Made by a program: the position numbers and the translations under genes. A stretch of 7,847 bases of DNA from Atopobiaceae bacterium (GTDB taxonomy: Bacteria > Actinomycetota > Coriobacteriia > Coriobacteriales > Atopobiaceae), in the NCBI GenBank assembly GCA_017460265.1, contig JAFUBJ010000068.1, positions 1 through 7,847 of the forward strand. Reading direction: 5' to 3'. The notes below the pieces were generated by a model. The model had not been told where the DNA came from and searched no databases. It saw nothing but the letters and a program-made list of their open reading frames with translations. The stretch's first letter is position 1. Each line of letters opens with the position of its first letter. This document shows positions 1-5,569 of this stretch, one piece after another.

Positions 1-113
1 CACGGGTGCGAAAACGGTGTCCGTGACGTCGCTTTGACGTCCGCAGGGATGATAGCCAGAACTACGGTGGAGGCAGGGGATACGACGGAGCATTTCGAGC
101 CGCCTCAAGCCAC
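1..113. repeat. Direct repeat copy A (about 113 bp)
   Basis: This stretch matches 1788-1900 base for base without gaps, with about 14 substitutions over 113 positions (roughly 88% identity). Similarity ends at both copies just after the shared GAGCCAC/CAAGCCAC end. The copy contains two GACGTC hexamers (25-30, 36-41) in the same spacing as copy B. It starts at the window edge, so the left arm of the inverted repeat seen in copy B (1781-1793) is only partly visible here. The two copies bracket the AAA ATPase gene. I see no coding sequence in it. Confidence 0.85.
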
Positions 114-175
114 AACGGCCACGTTTCCCTGATTGAGTGGGAGTAGCAGATTGTCCTATTTACCTGCGTAAATGT

Positions 176-208
176 AAGGCGCCTCGGACGAATCCGGGGC
201 GCTTTTTT
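176..208 (+). terminator. Rho-independent terminator of an upstream gene
   Basis: A 10-bp stem (179-188 with 193-202, one T-G wobble) closes a CGAA tetraloop and is followed by six T residues (203-208). The A and G bases before the stem can also pair with the first T residues, as in efficient intrinsic terminators. No gene that it would end lies inside the window, so it probably serves a transcript starting before position 1. It also insulates the ATPase promoter. From 209 to 300 I see nothing recognisable. Confidence 0.85.
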
Positions 209-300
209 GGCGTGCTGAGAGGACTCGTGTACCTGTTAGCCTAGCGCGAGATGGGTTTGCTGGCGACTGCCTTACGTTGCGGCCTTATGTCTCTCTGCCA

Positions 301-408
301 TTCCGAAAAAGTGTGTATATACACATGAAGGCGGAACAACCTTGCGAGCTTTGCCGTATACTGTTCCGAGAAAACGTGTATATCCACAGAAACTCGGAAC
401 GAGGTTGC
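301..408 (+). promoter_or_regulatory. Duplicated palindromic operator with -10 box, upstream of the AAA ATPase
   Basis: Two imperfect 45-bp copies (301-345 and 364-408, 34/45 identical) share the plan TTCCGA, a central GTGTATAT-CACA block, then CGGAAC. The centre of copy 1 is a perfect 14-bp palindrome, TGTGTATATACACA (312-325). Copy 2 is bounded by a perfect 8-bp inverted repeat, GTTCCGAG (363-370) and CTCGGAAC (393-400). A good -10 hexamer, TATACT, lies at 357-362 between the copies; I see no convincing -35. Copy 2 runs into the ribosome binding site GAGG (401-404). This geometry suggests repression by a dimeric regulator, perhaps the ATPase itself; that regulator is inference. Confidence 0.6.
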
Positions 409-409
409 C

Positions 410-1666
410 ATGGAGATCGCCAGGGACCGCTATTTGCAGAGGCTCATTGAGCGTAAGGGCAACGGGCTCATCAAGGCCGTTACGGGCATTCGTCGGTGCG
501 GCAAGTCGTATCTGCTGCTCAAGCTCTTCCACAGGCACCTGCTTGAGAGCGGCGTCGACGAGTGCCACATCGTGGAGGCTGCCCTCGACGATCGCGCGAA
601 CAAGGCCCTGCGCGACCCTGACGCGTTGCTTGCGTATCTGAGGCCACGCATACCCCGTGACGGACAGCCCACGTACGTGATCCTCGATGAGGTCCAGATG
701 GTGGATGAGTTCGAGGACGTGCTCAACAGCCTCCTGCACATCGATGGGGCAGACGTCTACGTCTCAGGCTCCAACTCGGAGTTCCTCTCGTCCGACATCG
801 TGTCAAAGATCCGCGGCAGGAGCGATGAGGTTCGCGTGAGGCCGCTCTCCTTCGCGGAGTACATGAGCGTCTATGATGGGCCTGCGGACGAGGGGTGGGA
901 CGAGTACGTCATGCATGGCGGCATGCCGCTCGCACTCTCTTACCGGCGGGCGTCTGACAAGGAGGAGTACCTGAGGGGGCTGTTCCAGAGGGTGTACCTG
1001 ACCGACATCGTGGAGCGCAACCACGTGTCGAACGTGGCGGAGCTAGACGAGTTGGTGGACGTGCTTGCCTCGGCGGTGGGCTCGCTCACGAACCCCAGCC
1101 GCCTCCAGAACACCTTCCGCAGCGTGAAGGGGAAGAGCCTCGACGACAAGACAATTTCCTCCTACATCGGGCATCTCGAGGACGCATACCTCGTGACGGA
1201 GGCGCGGCGGTACGACATCAAGGGCCGGGCATACATAGGCTCCCCTAAGAAGTACTACTTCGAGGACGTCGGGCTGCGCAACGCGCGGGTGGGCTTCCGG
1301 CAGGTCGAGGAGAACCACCTCATGGAGAACGTCATCTACAACGAGCTCCTCTCGCGGGGCTACAACGTTGACGTCGGGGTGCTGGACAGGTATGGGAAGA
1401 GCCCCGAGGGGAAGACCGAGCGCCGCCGCCTGGAGGTCGACTTCGTGGCGACGCTCGGGTCGGCGCGCTACTACGTGCAGTCTGCCCTCAGCGTGGACGA
1501 CCCCGCGAAGCGGGAGCAGGAGACGCGCTCCCTGCTCGGAATTCCGGACTCGTTCCGGAAGATAGTTATCGTGAAGGGCGCAATGAGGCCGAGGCGCGAC
1601 GAAGACGGCATCACCTACATGGGGATACGTGACTTCCTGCTCGATGACGGAAGCCTCAACTTCTAG
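410..1666 (+). CDS. AAA family ATPase, AAA_14/DUF4143 type
   Basis: A 418-aa cytoplasmic ATPase of the widespread AAA_14 plus DUF4143 architecture, whose cellular role is not established. Walker A is GIRRCGKS (residues 26-33), Walker B YVILDEVQ (89-96, D93 E94), and a sensor-1-like SGSNS lies at 119-123, followed by GR at 136-137. The middle (about 195-290) is the helical DUF4143 part, including ERNHVSN. The C-terminal part has a PD-(D/E)xK-like layout, E312, VDF with D344 and Q357, as is common in this family; nuclease activity is not implied. The length is normal and the frame intact. The ATG at 410 has GAGG five bases upstream and follows the duplicated operator directly. It is a single-gene unit bracketed by the 113-bp direct repeats, consistent with a mobile or selfish cassette (inference). 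Confidence 0.9.
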   Translation: MEIARDRYLQRLIERKGNGLIKAVTGIRRCGKSYLLLKLFHRHLLESGVDECHIVEAALDDRANKALRDPDALLAYLRPRIPRDGQPTYVILDEVQMVDEFEDVLNSLLHIDGADVYVSGSNSEFLSSDIVSKIRGRSDEVRVRPLSFAEYMSVYDGPADEGWDEYVMHGGMPLALSYRRASDKEEYLRGLFQRVYLTDIVERNHVSNVAELDELVDVLASAVGSLTNPSRLQNTFRSVKGKSLDDKTISSYIGHLEDAYLVTEARRYDIKGRAYIGSPKKYYFEDVGLRNARVGFRQVEENHLMENVIYNELLSRGYNVDVGVLDRYGKSPEGKTERRRLEVDFVATLGSARYYVQSALSVDDPAKREQETRSLLGIPDSFRKIVIVKGAMRPRRDEDGITYMGIRDFLLDDGSLNF

Positions 1667-1780
1667 CTCCTCCATGAGAGTGGCATACGCGTCCTGCTTG
1701 TTAAGGAATTCGGGATGCCTGCCATTTATCAGCTCGAATGCGGTCGGGTGACGTCATGGCGTCATCTGACTTGAGGTGAG

Positions 1781-1819
1781 GCGACGTCACGGGTGCGGAA
1801 ACGGTGCCCGTGACGTCGC
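1781..1819. promoter_or_regulatory. 13-bp perfect inverted repeat with GACGTC motifs
   Basis: GCGACGTCACGGG (1781-1793) and CCCGTGACGTCGC (1807-1819) are perfect reverse complements separated by 13 bases. Each arm contains the hexamer GACGTC; further copies lie at 1750-1755 (inside the palindrome TGACGTCA, 1749-1756) and 1823-1828. No T run follows, so it is unlikely to be an intrinsic terminator for the ATPase. It overlaps the left end of repeat copy B. A binding-site array or a structured RNA is possible. Confidence 0.5.
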
Positions 1820-1900
1820 TTTGACGTCCGCAGGGAGGATGGCCAGAACCATGGTGGAGACAGGGGATACGGCGGAGCATCTCGAATCACCCCGAGCCAC
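1788..1900. repeat. Direct repeat copy B (about 113 bp)
   Basis: This is the ungapped partner of 1-113, about 88% identical, displaced by 1787 bp. It sits between the ATPase stop and the promoter region of the double-glycine peptide gene. The copies have diverged by scattered substitutions only, so the duplication is not recent. Because the ATPase, its operator and the 176-208 terminator all lie between the copies, the repeat may mark the ends of an inserted or duplicated segment. Confidence 0.85.
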
Positions 1901-1943
1901 CATTTTGTTCCCTTCAGTTAGGACACCGCAAAAGAGTTGGACG

Positions 1944-1978
1944 TACAATATGCAAAGCGTAATTCGCAACAAAGGAGG
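1944..1978 (+). promoter_or_regulatory. Candidate -10 box and strong ribosome binding site of the small peptide gene
   Basis: TACAAT (1944-1949) is a good -10 hexamer; no clear -35 stands 16-18 bases upstream. AAAGGAGG (1971-1978) is a near-consensus Shine-Dalgarno sequence three bases before the ATG at 1982 and six before the ATG at 1985, so the second Met may be the real start. The strength of this site supports the peptide being expressed in its own right. Confidence 0.45.
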
Positions 1979-1981
1979 CAC

Positions 1982-2164
1982 ATGATGAACCTTGAGAATC
2001 TGACCCCCCAGCAAATTGAGAGGGCGAAGGCCTGCAAGACCCCCGATGAGCTCCTGGCGCTTGCCAAGGAGGAAGGCTACGAGCTTTCCGATGAGGACCT
2101 GAATGCGGTCTCGGGCGGTGCGACCTGGTTTGCCGAAGACCATGGTGATGTCGATCTGGTTTAG
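1982..2164 (+). CDS. Small double-glycine (Nif11-like) leader peptide with Cys-free core
   Basis: A 60-aa peptide (59 aa from the second Met). Residues 1-46 look like a Nif11-type or class II bacteriocin-type leader: helical and charged, with AKEEGYELSDEDLNAVSGG (28-46) ending in the double-glycine cleavage site used by C39 peptidases. The predicted 14-aa core, ATWFAEDHGDVDLV, is acidic, has one Trp and no Cys, and so offers no thioether or lanthionine acceptor. The leader end is close to that of the minus-strand precursor (ELSDEELDMVAGG), suggesting a common processing system. The ribosome binding site AAAGGAGG is excellent. No maturase or exporter is adjacent, and a long hairpin follows. 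It could be a precursor, a signalling peptide or a decayed member; the leader call is firm, the function is not. Confidence 0.75.
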   Translation: MMNLENLTPQQIERAKACKTPDELLALAKEEGYELSDEDLNAVSGGATWFAEDHGDVDLV

Positions 2165-2224
2165 CGAAGACCTTGGTGGTAGAGACCCAGCATAGTTGCC
2201 AAGGAGTAGCTCAGCACATAATCA

Positions 2225-2290
2225 GTGACCTTTGGTGGTAGCCCCCTTCGGACACCATGGTGTACGAAGGGGGCTACCCCCAAAGGTCAC
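2225..2290. repeat. 66-bp near-perfect inverted repeat (long hairpin)
   Basis: The 26-base arms 2225-2250 and 2265-2290 pair except for one mismatch (2236 with 2279). The 14-base loop itself contains the perfect palindrome ACACCATGGTGT (2252-2263), so the hairpin can extend to its tip. No T run follows on either strand, which argues against a simple intrinsic terminator, although a stem this long in RNA would protect the 3' end of the peptide transcript. From 2291 to 2380 there is only AT-richer sequence and the ribosome binding site of the next gene. Confidence 0.85.
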
Positions 2291-2380
2291 GTGCTAGCAT
2301 AAGAGTTAGATGAAGTTAATTCACTGCGCCATGCTCTGTGCGTTGACGCTTATCCTACGACGGGGAAAGGGGCGGGTGCC

Positions 2381-3010
2381 ATGAAGTACGCAGGGATGCC
2401 GCAGGGAATGTGGTTGCTGTTCGCGGGGTCGTTCCGAAGGCAGCTGCTTGCCGTTTGCGGATACGGCAACGGGGAGGCGAAGGCGATTACCGCCAAGGCT
2501 AAGACGCGCTACAGGGAGATCATCCAAGACCTGCCCGAATTCGAGAAGGCGGACCGTTTCAAGATGAACATAGTGAGCTGCGCGATGCTCTCCGCCTTCC
2601 TCCTTGCCATGCCGGGGAGGCCGTCGGTCGAGCAGGCGACGGAGTACTACCGCGCGTCCATGATGACGGCGCCCATGAGGTGGTTCTGCCGCATGAGCGG
2701 CAAGAGGAAGTTCAGCGAGAGGGACATCCAGGGAATGAGGGACACCGCCGCCCTGCGCGCCGCAGACCGCAACCCCTATTCGTGGAACATGGAGTACCTT
2801 CCCTATGCTGACGGAAGTGGCTACGAGGCGAGGTTCACGAAGTGCGGCATCTGCACGCTCATGCGGGAGCTGGGGCTCTTCGAGCTGGTGCCGGCCATGT
2901 GCCGGCTGGACTACACCATGAGCGAGGCCGGAGGCGCGTCGGAGTTTGTGCGGGAATACACGCTGGCTTCTGGCGGCCCCTACTGTGACTGCGGCTACAA
3001 GAGGAGGTAG
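2381..3010 (+). CDS. L-2-amino-thiazoline-4-carboxylic acid hydrolase family protein
   Basis: A 209-aa protein that I recognise from its C-terminal half as the ATC hydrolase family (the family that contains the enzyme opening L-2-amino-thiazoline-4-carboxylate on the way to L-cysteine). Matching features are NPYSWNMEYL, the FTKCGIC block (152-158), PAMCRLDY (171-178) and the terminal GGPYCDCGY (198-206). Conserved Cys residues at 155, 158, 174 and 202 could be catalytic or metal-binding. Most members in gut bacteria have unknown substrates, so ATC hydrolysis is not assured. There is no signal peptide or membrane segment. The ATG at 2381 has GGGGAAAGGGG (2362-2372) eight bases upstream. It stands alone between the long hairpin and the regulator promoter. 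A link to the peptide gene just upstream is possible but not shown. Confidence 0.75.
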   Translation: MKYAGMPQGMWLLFAGSFRRQLLAVCGYGNGEAKAITAKAKTRYREIIQDLPEFEKADRFKMNIVSCAMLSAFLLAMPGRPSVEQATEYYRASMMTAPMRWFCRMSGKRKFSERDIQGMRDTAALRAADRNPYSWNMEYLPYADGSGYEARFTKCGICTLMRELGLFELVPAMCRLDYTMSEAGGASEFVREYTLASGGPYCDCGYKRR

Positions 3011-3060
3011 CCGCCCTGTTCTTGGATGGCAATCATCAGTTTGCGTCATAAGGTCCGGCT

Positions 3061-3098
3061 TACAATAGGTGGGTACGTAAACGTCATTTACGGAAGGA
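3061..3098 (+). promoter_or_regulatory. Promoter and candidate self-operator of the TetR-type regulator
   Basis: The -10 hexamer TACAAT (3061-3066) is followed by the palindrome CGTAAACGTCATTTACG (3076-3092; 6-bp arms, 5-base centre), which would lie at or just after the transcription start, where an autorepressor binds. The ribosome binding site GGAAGGA (3092-3098) precedes the ATG at 3108. A wider 7-bp inverted repeat, GGTCCGG (3052-3058) and CCGGACC (3100-3106), encloses the whole element. The -35 is unclear. Confidence 0.5.
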
Positions 3099-3107
3099 AC
3101 CGGACCG

Positions 3108-3644
3108 ATGGGCACGCGCGAGGCCATACGCAGGAAGTTCATGCGCATCTATGCACAAGAGCGTCTTGATCGTATAACGGTGAAGGGTCTCTGTGCCGCC
3201 GTGCCCGTGGCGCGTACCACGTTCTACGCCCATTACCGCAACGTTGACGACGTGCGATGCGAGGTGGAAGACCGCCTTCTTGCCGGCCTCGCCGAGGTTG
3301 CCGAGCGCGTCTCCGGCGGAGACCTGCAGCAAATGGACTTCGGCACCTTTCTGGACGAGACCTTCGGTTTTATCCGTGCCAACTGGCAAGATTTTCAGAC
3401 GCTGCTAGTTACCCAGCCTGACCTGCGGTTTATTGCGCGGTGGAAAGCAGCTGTGAAGGCCAACTTTGCACGTCGTTACCCAGAGGCTCGTATGTGCCAG
3501 AACTGGGGCCTCCTGGCCGAGATGGGGGCGTCGGCCACCATCGGCGCTTACACTTGGTGGATGCAGCACCCCGACGCTTCCGGAGTGGACGAAGCTAAGC
3601 GCCAGATAGAGCGCGCCATCTCGGCTATCATCGTTTCCCTCTGA
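3108..3644 (+). CDS. TetR/AcrR family transcriptional regulator
   Basis: A 178-aa DNA-binding protein. The N-terminal TetR helix-turn-helix is clear: ITVKGLCAAVPVARTTFYAHY at residues 23-43, with the RTTFYAHY recognition helix end followed by R-N-V-D-D, typical of the subgroup seen in Firmicutes and Actinobacteria. The C-terminal ligand-binding part (about 60-178) is helical and not specific enough to name a ligand; a Trp-rich stretch, YTWWMQHP, lies near the end. The ATG at 3108 has GGAAGGA upstream. The gene precedes a hydrolase and dehydrogenase pair on the same strand, with candidate operators at 3076-3092 and 3677-3704, so it probably represses itself and/or that pair (inference). Confidence 0.88.
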   Translation: MGTREAIRRKFMRIYAQERLDRITVKGLCAAVPVARTTFYAHYRNVDDVRCEVEDRLLAGLAEVAERVSGGDLQQMDFGTFLDETFGFIRANWQDFQTLLVTQPDLRFIARWKAAVKANFARRYPEARMCQNWGLLAEMGASATIGAYTWWMQHPDASGVDEAKRQIERAISAIIVSL

Positions 3645-3676
3645 GACGCTGGGGGTAGCTCTTTTGTCTCAACTCC

Positions 3677-3704
3677 GAACACTTCTTGCAAACGTGTAGT
3701 GTTC
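3677..3704 (+). promoter_or_regulatory. Candidate operator upstream of the hydrolase-dehydrogenase pair
   Basis: GAACACT (3677-3683) and AGTGTTC (3698-3704) form a perfect 7-bp inverted repeat with a 14-base spacer, in the 125-bp gap between the regulator stop and the hydrolase start. Its position suits control of the downstream operon. It does not resemble the palindrome at 3076-3092, so the same regulator need not bind both. I cannot place a convincing -35/-10 pair here. Confidence 0.35.
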
Positions 3705-3769
3705 CCGTGCCCCTTCGCTGGGTTGAATAGTGCTAGGCAAGCAAGCCGCCTTCCAGCGAGAGGAGCCCC

Positions 3770-4618
3770 ATGTCCGACATCAAGATCCACGTGTTCCACA
3801 CCGGCGCCGTGTGCGTGTCGCCCGACCTGCCCTTTGGCGGCGACCACTGCAACCCCATCAAGGCCTCCGGCATCTTCCAGCCGCGCGAAAACCGCCTGTG
3901 GCTGCCCGTCTCGGCATACCTCATCGAGCACCCGAAGGGCCTCTTCCTGGTAGATACCGGCTGGGCGCGCGCCATGAGCCCCGAGGGCACCTTTGACAAG
4001 AAGGCCCAGATCAAGTCCCTCGGAAGCGTCGTGCTGTACGAGGTCAACCAGGGCCAGATCTCTCTGGGCGAGTGCATCGACGAGCAGCTTGCCGCCATGG
4101 GCATCAAGACTTCCGATATCGATGCCGTCCTGCTCACGCACCTCGACTGCGACCACGCCAACGGCATCGCGCAGGTAGCCGACGCCAAGCGCTTCGTGGT
4201 GGCGGCCGACGAGGTCCGCTTCGCCAGCAAGCTCGCCAACAAGGTGCGCTACAACAAGGACTGGTGGAGCATGGTCACGCTCGACGCGGTTGAGTGGAAC
4301 GATGACAAGGGTCCCTTCGGCAAGTCGTATGACCTGTTGGGTGACGGTTCCATCCAGCTCATCAACATCCCCGGCCACGCCGACGGCCTGTTTGCGGTGA
4401 AGGTCACTGCCGACGACGGACGCTTCGTGTTGCTTTTCAGCGACGGCGGCTATGCGCGCAAGAGCTGGGAGGAGCAGATCACGTCCGGCATCGCGGCCGA
4501 CAAGGAGAAGCAGAAGGCCTCCCTTGCGTGGATTCGCGAGCAGAGCCTCGACCCGCTGTGCGTGGAGTCGCTCGCCAACCACGATCCCGACATCGAGCCT
4601 CACGTCTTCGAGCTGTAG
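3770..4618 (+). CDS. Metallo-beta-lactamase-fold hydrolase (N-acyl homoserine lactonase-like)
   Basis: A 282-aa cytoplasmic metallohydrolase. The metal site is recognisable: THLDCDHANG with H124, D126, D128 and H129, then PGH with H203, SDGG with D225, and a terminal NHD with H271. The early block LPVSAYLIEHPKGLFLVDTGW is the usual beta-strand and VDTG start of the fold. The second ligand of the classical HxHxDH motif is Asp, giving HxDxDH, a variant known among lactonase-like members. The family includes lactonases that open acyl-homoserine lactones; the substrate here is unknown and quorum quenching should not be assumed. The ATG has AGAGGAG just upstream. It is the first gene of an operon, 11 bp before the dehydrogenase, under a candidate TetR operator. 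Confidence 0.85.
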   Translation: MSDIKIHVFHTGAVCVSPDLPFGGDHCNPIKASGIFQPRENRLWLPVSAYLIEHPKGLFLVDTGWARAMSPEGTFDKKAQIKSLGSVVLYEVNQGQISLGECIDEQLAAMGIKTSDIDAVLLTHLDCDHANGIAQVADAKRFVVAADEVRFASKLANKVRYNKDWWSMVTLDAVEWNDDKGPFGKSYDLLGDGSIQLINIPGHADGLFAVKVTADDGRFVLLFSDGGYARKSWEEQITSGIAADKEKQKASLAWIREQSLDPLCVESLANHDPDIEPHVFEL

Positions 4619-4629
4619 GGGAGGTAGTC

Positions 4630-5421
4630 GTGAGCGAAGAGATGATGGCAAAGAGACCAACCGCGATGGTGACCGGCGCTTCGGGTGGCCTTGGGGCAGA
4701 GATCGCGCGCATCCTGGCGCAGGAGGGTTTTGACCTGCTGCTTGTTGCACGTGGCGAGGCCAAGCTGCAGGCCCTGAAAGAGGAGCTGGAGACTGTGTAT
4801 GGCGTGGAGGCGCAGACGTTTCCGGCTGACCTTGCCCGCGAGGACGTGGCACTTGACATTTACGACTACGTACTGGGCCGTGGCCTGCGCGTGGACGTGC
4901 TGGTGAACAACGCCGGCTTCGGTGACGCGGGCGCGTTTCACCAGACGGACTGGAAGCGCGAGCGCGACCTGGTGCAGGTAAACATTGTGGCGCTCATGCA
5001 GCTGACGCACCTGTTCGTGCCGGCCATGGTGGAGCGCGGCTACGGCATGGTGCTCAACCTGTCGTCGGTCGCGGCGTTCAGCGCGGGCCCGTTCATGAGC
5101 TCGTACTACGCGTCCAAGGCGTACGTGCTGAGCTTCTCCGAAGCGTTGTCCGAGGAGCTGGCTGGCACCGGCGTGACGGTGACTGCGCTTTGCCCAGGGC
5201 CGACGGCCACCGGGTTTGAGTCGGCCGCCGCGATGGGGAAGGGCTCGACGATGTTTCGTCATGCGGCGAGCGCGGCCGACGTGGCGCGTGACGGCGTCGC
5301 GGCCATGCTGGCCGGCAAGGCCATCTGCCTGCAGGGTGCGTCCACCAAGGTGATGGCTGTGGGATCGAGGTTTGTTCCCCGTGCGTTTGCGCGCAAGCTC
5401 GCCATGCGCATGAACCGCTAA
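4630..5421 (+). CDS. Short-chain dehydrogenase/reductase (SDR, classical type)
   Basis: A 263-aa NAD(P)-dependent oxidoreductase of the classical SDR fold. The cofactor motif TGASGGLG is at 15-22, NNAG at 93-96, and the catalytic set is S146, Y159 and K163 (YYASK), with CPGPTATGF after it. The R at position 41 (LLLVAR) suggests a preference for NADP(H). I chose the GTG start at 4630 because GGGGAGG (4618-4624) lies at proper distance; the ATGs at 4642 and 4645 have weaker sites. The gene overlaps the hydrolase terminator region by none and follows its stop by 11 bp, so the two are co-transcribed. The substrate is unknown; a small carbonyl or lipid-type substrate is typical of this DltE-like subgroup. 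The C-terminal RFVPRAFARKLAMRMNR is basic. Confidence 0.9.
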   Translation: MSEEMMAKRPTAMVTGASGGLGAEIARILAQEGFDLLLVARGEAKLQALKEELETVYGVEAQTFPADLAREDVALDIYDYVLGRGLRVDVLVNNAGFGDAGAFHQTDWKRERDLVQVNIVALMQLTHLFVPAMVERGYGMVLNLSSVAAFSAGPFMSSYYASKAYVLSFSEALSEELAGTGVTVTALCPGPTATGFESAAAMGKGSTMFRHAASAADVARDGVAAMLAGKAICLQGASTKVMAVGSRFVPRAFARKLAMRMNR

Positions 5422-5470
5422 CCGCTTCGAGGCGTTTCCATCGTTAACAGAGCACTGAAATGCATGTATT

Positions 5471-5479
5471 TGCTATGCT
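5471..5479 (+). promoter_or_regulatory. Candidate extended -10 of the precursor-maturase operon
   Basis: TGCTATGCT (5471-5479) fits an extended -10 (TGN plus TATGCT), about 90 bases before the precursor start. A second possibility, TTGACG (5483-5488) with TATAAG (5518-5523), has a spacer of 29 bases and is too long. The 148-bp gap 5422-5569 holds no gene. The weak signals make this a guess. Confidence 0.25.
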
Positions 5480-5569
5480 TACTTGACGAGAGCACAGACA
5501 GGCTGTCTTTGCGCCCGTATAAGAAGCAACGCTCAACATATCCTGCGCCAGAAATGGGGGAGACGCCGC

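Noticed and set aside
1043..1675. A 210-codon open frame on the minus strand across the ATPase
   Set aside because: It is a shadow of the ATPase with no ribosome binding site and no known motif; only the short stretch beyond 1667 reads like protein and is listed separately as a weak finding.
1749..1900. CRISPR array
   Set aside because: There are only short GACGTC hexamers and one distant second copy of a long repeat; no regular repeat-spacer pattern or cas gene is present.
2225..2290. Ordinary intrinsic terminator
   Set aside because: No T tract follows on either strand and the stem is unusually long, so it is listed as an inverted repeat rather than a terminator.
3548..4852. A 434-codon open frame on the minus strand
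   Set aside because: It is the antisense of the hydrolase and the start of the dehydrogenase, both of which have clear motifs. Its translation has no recognisable domain, and long antisense frames are expected in GC-rich DNA.
5483..5569. Extension of the precursor to a TTG at 5483
   Set aside because: The added residues are Arg- and Cys-rich and unlike a Nif11 leader, the TTG overlaps promoter-like sequence, and the ATG at 5570 has a good ribosome binding site.
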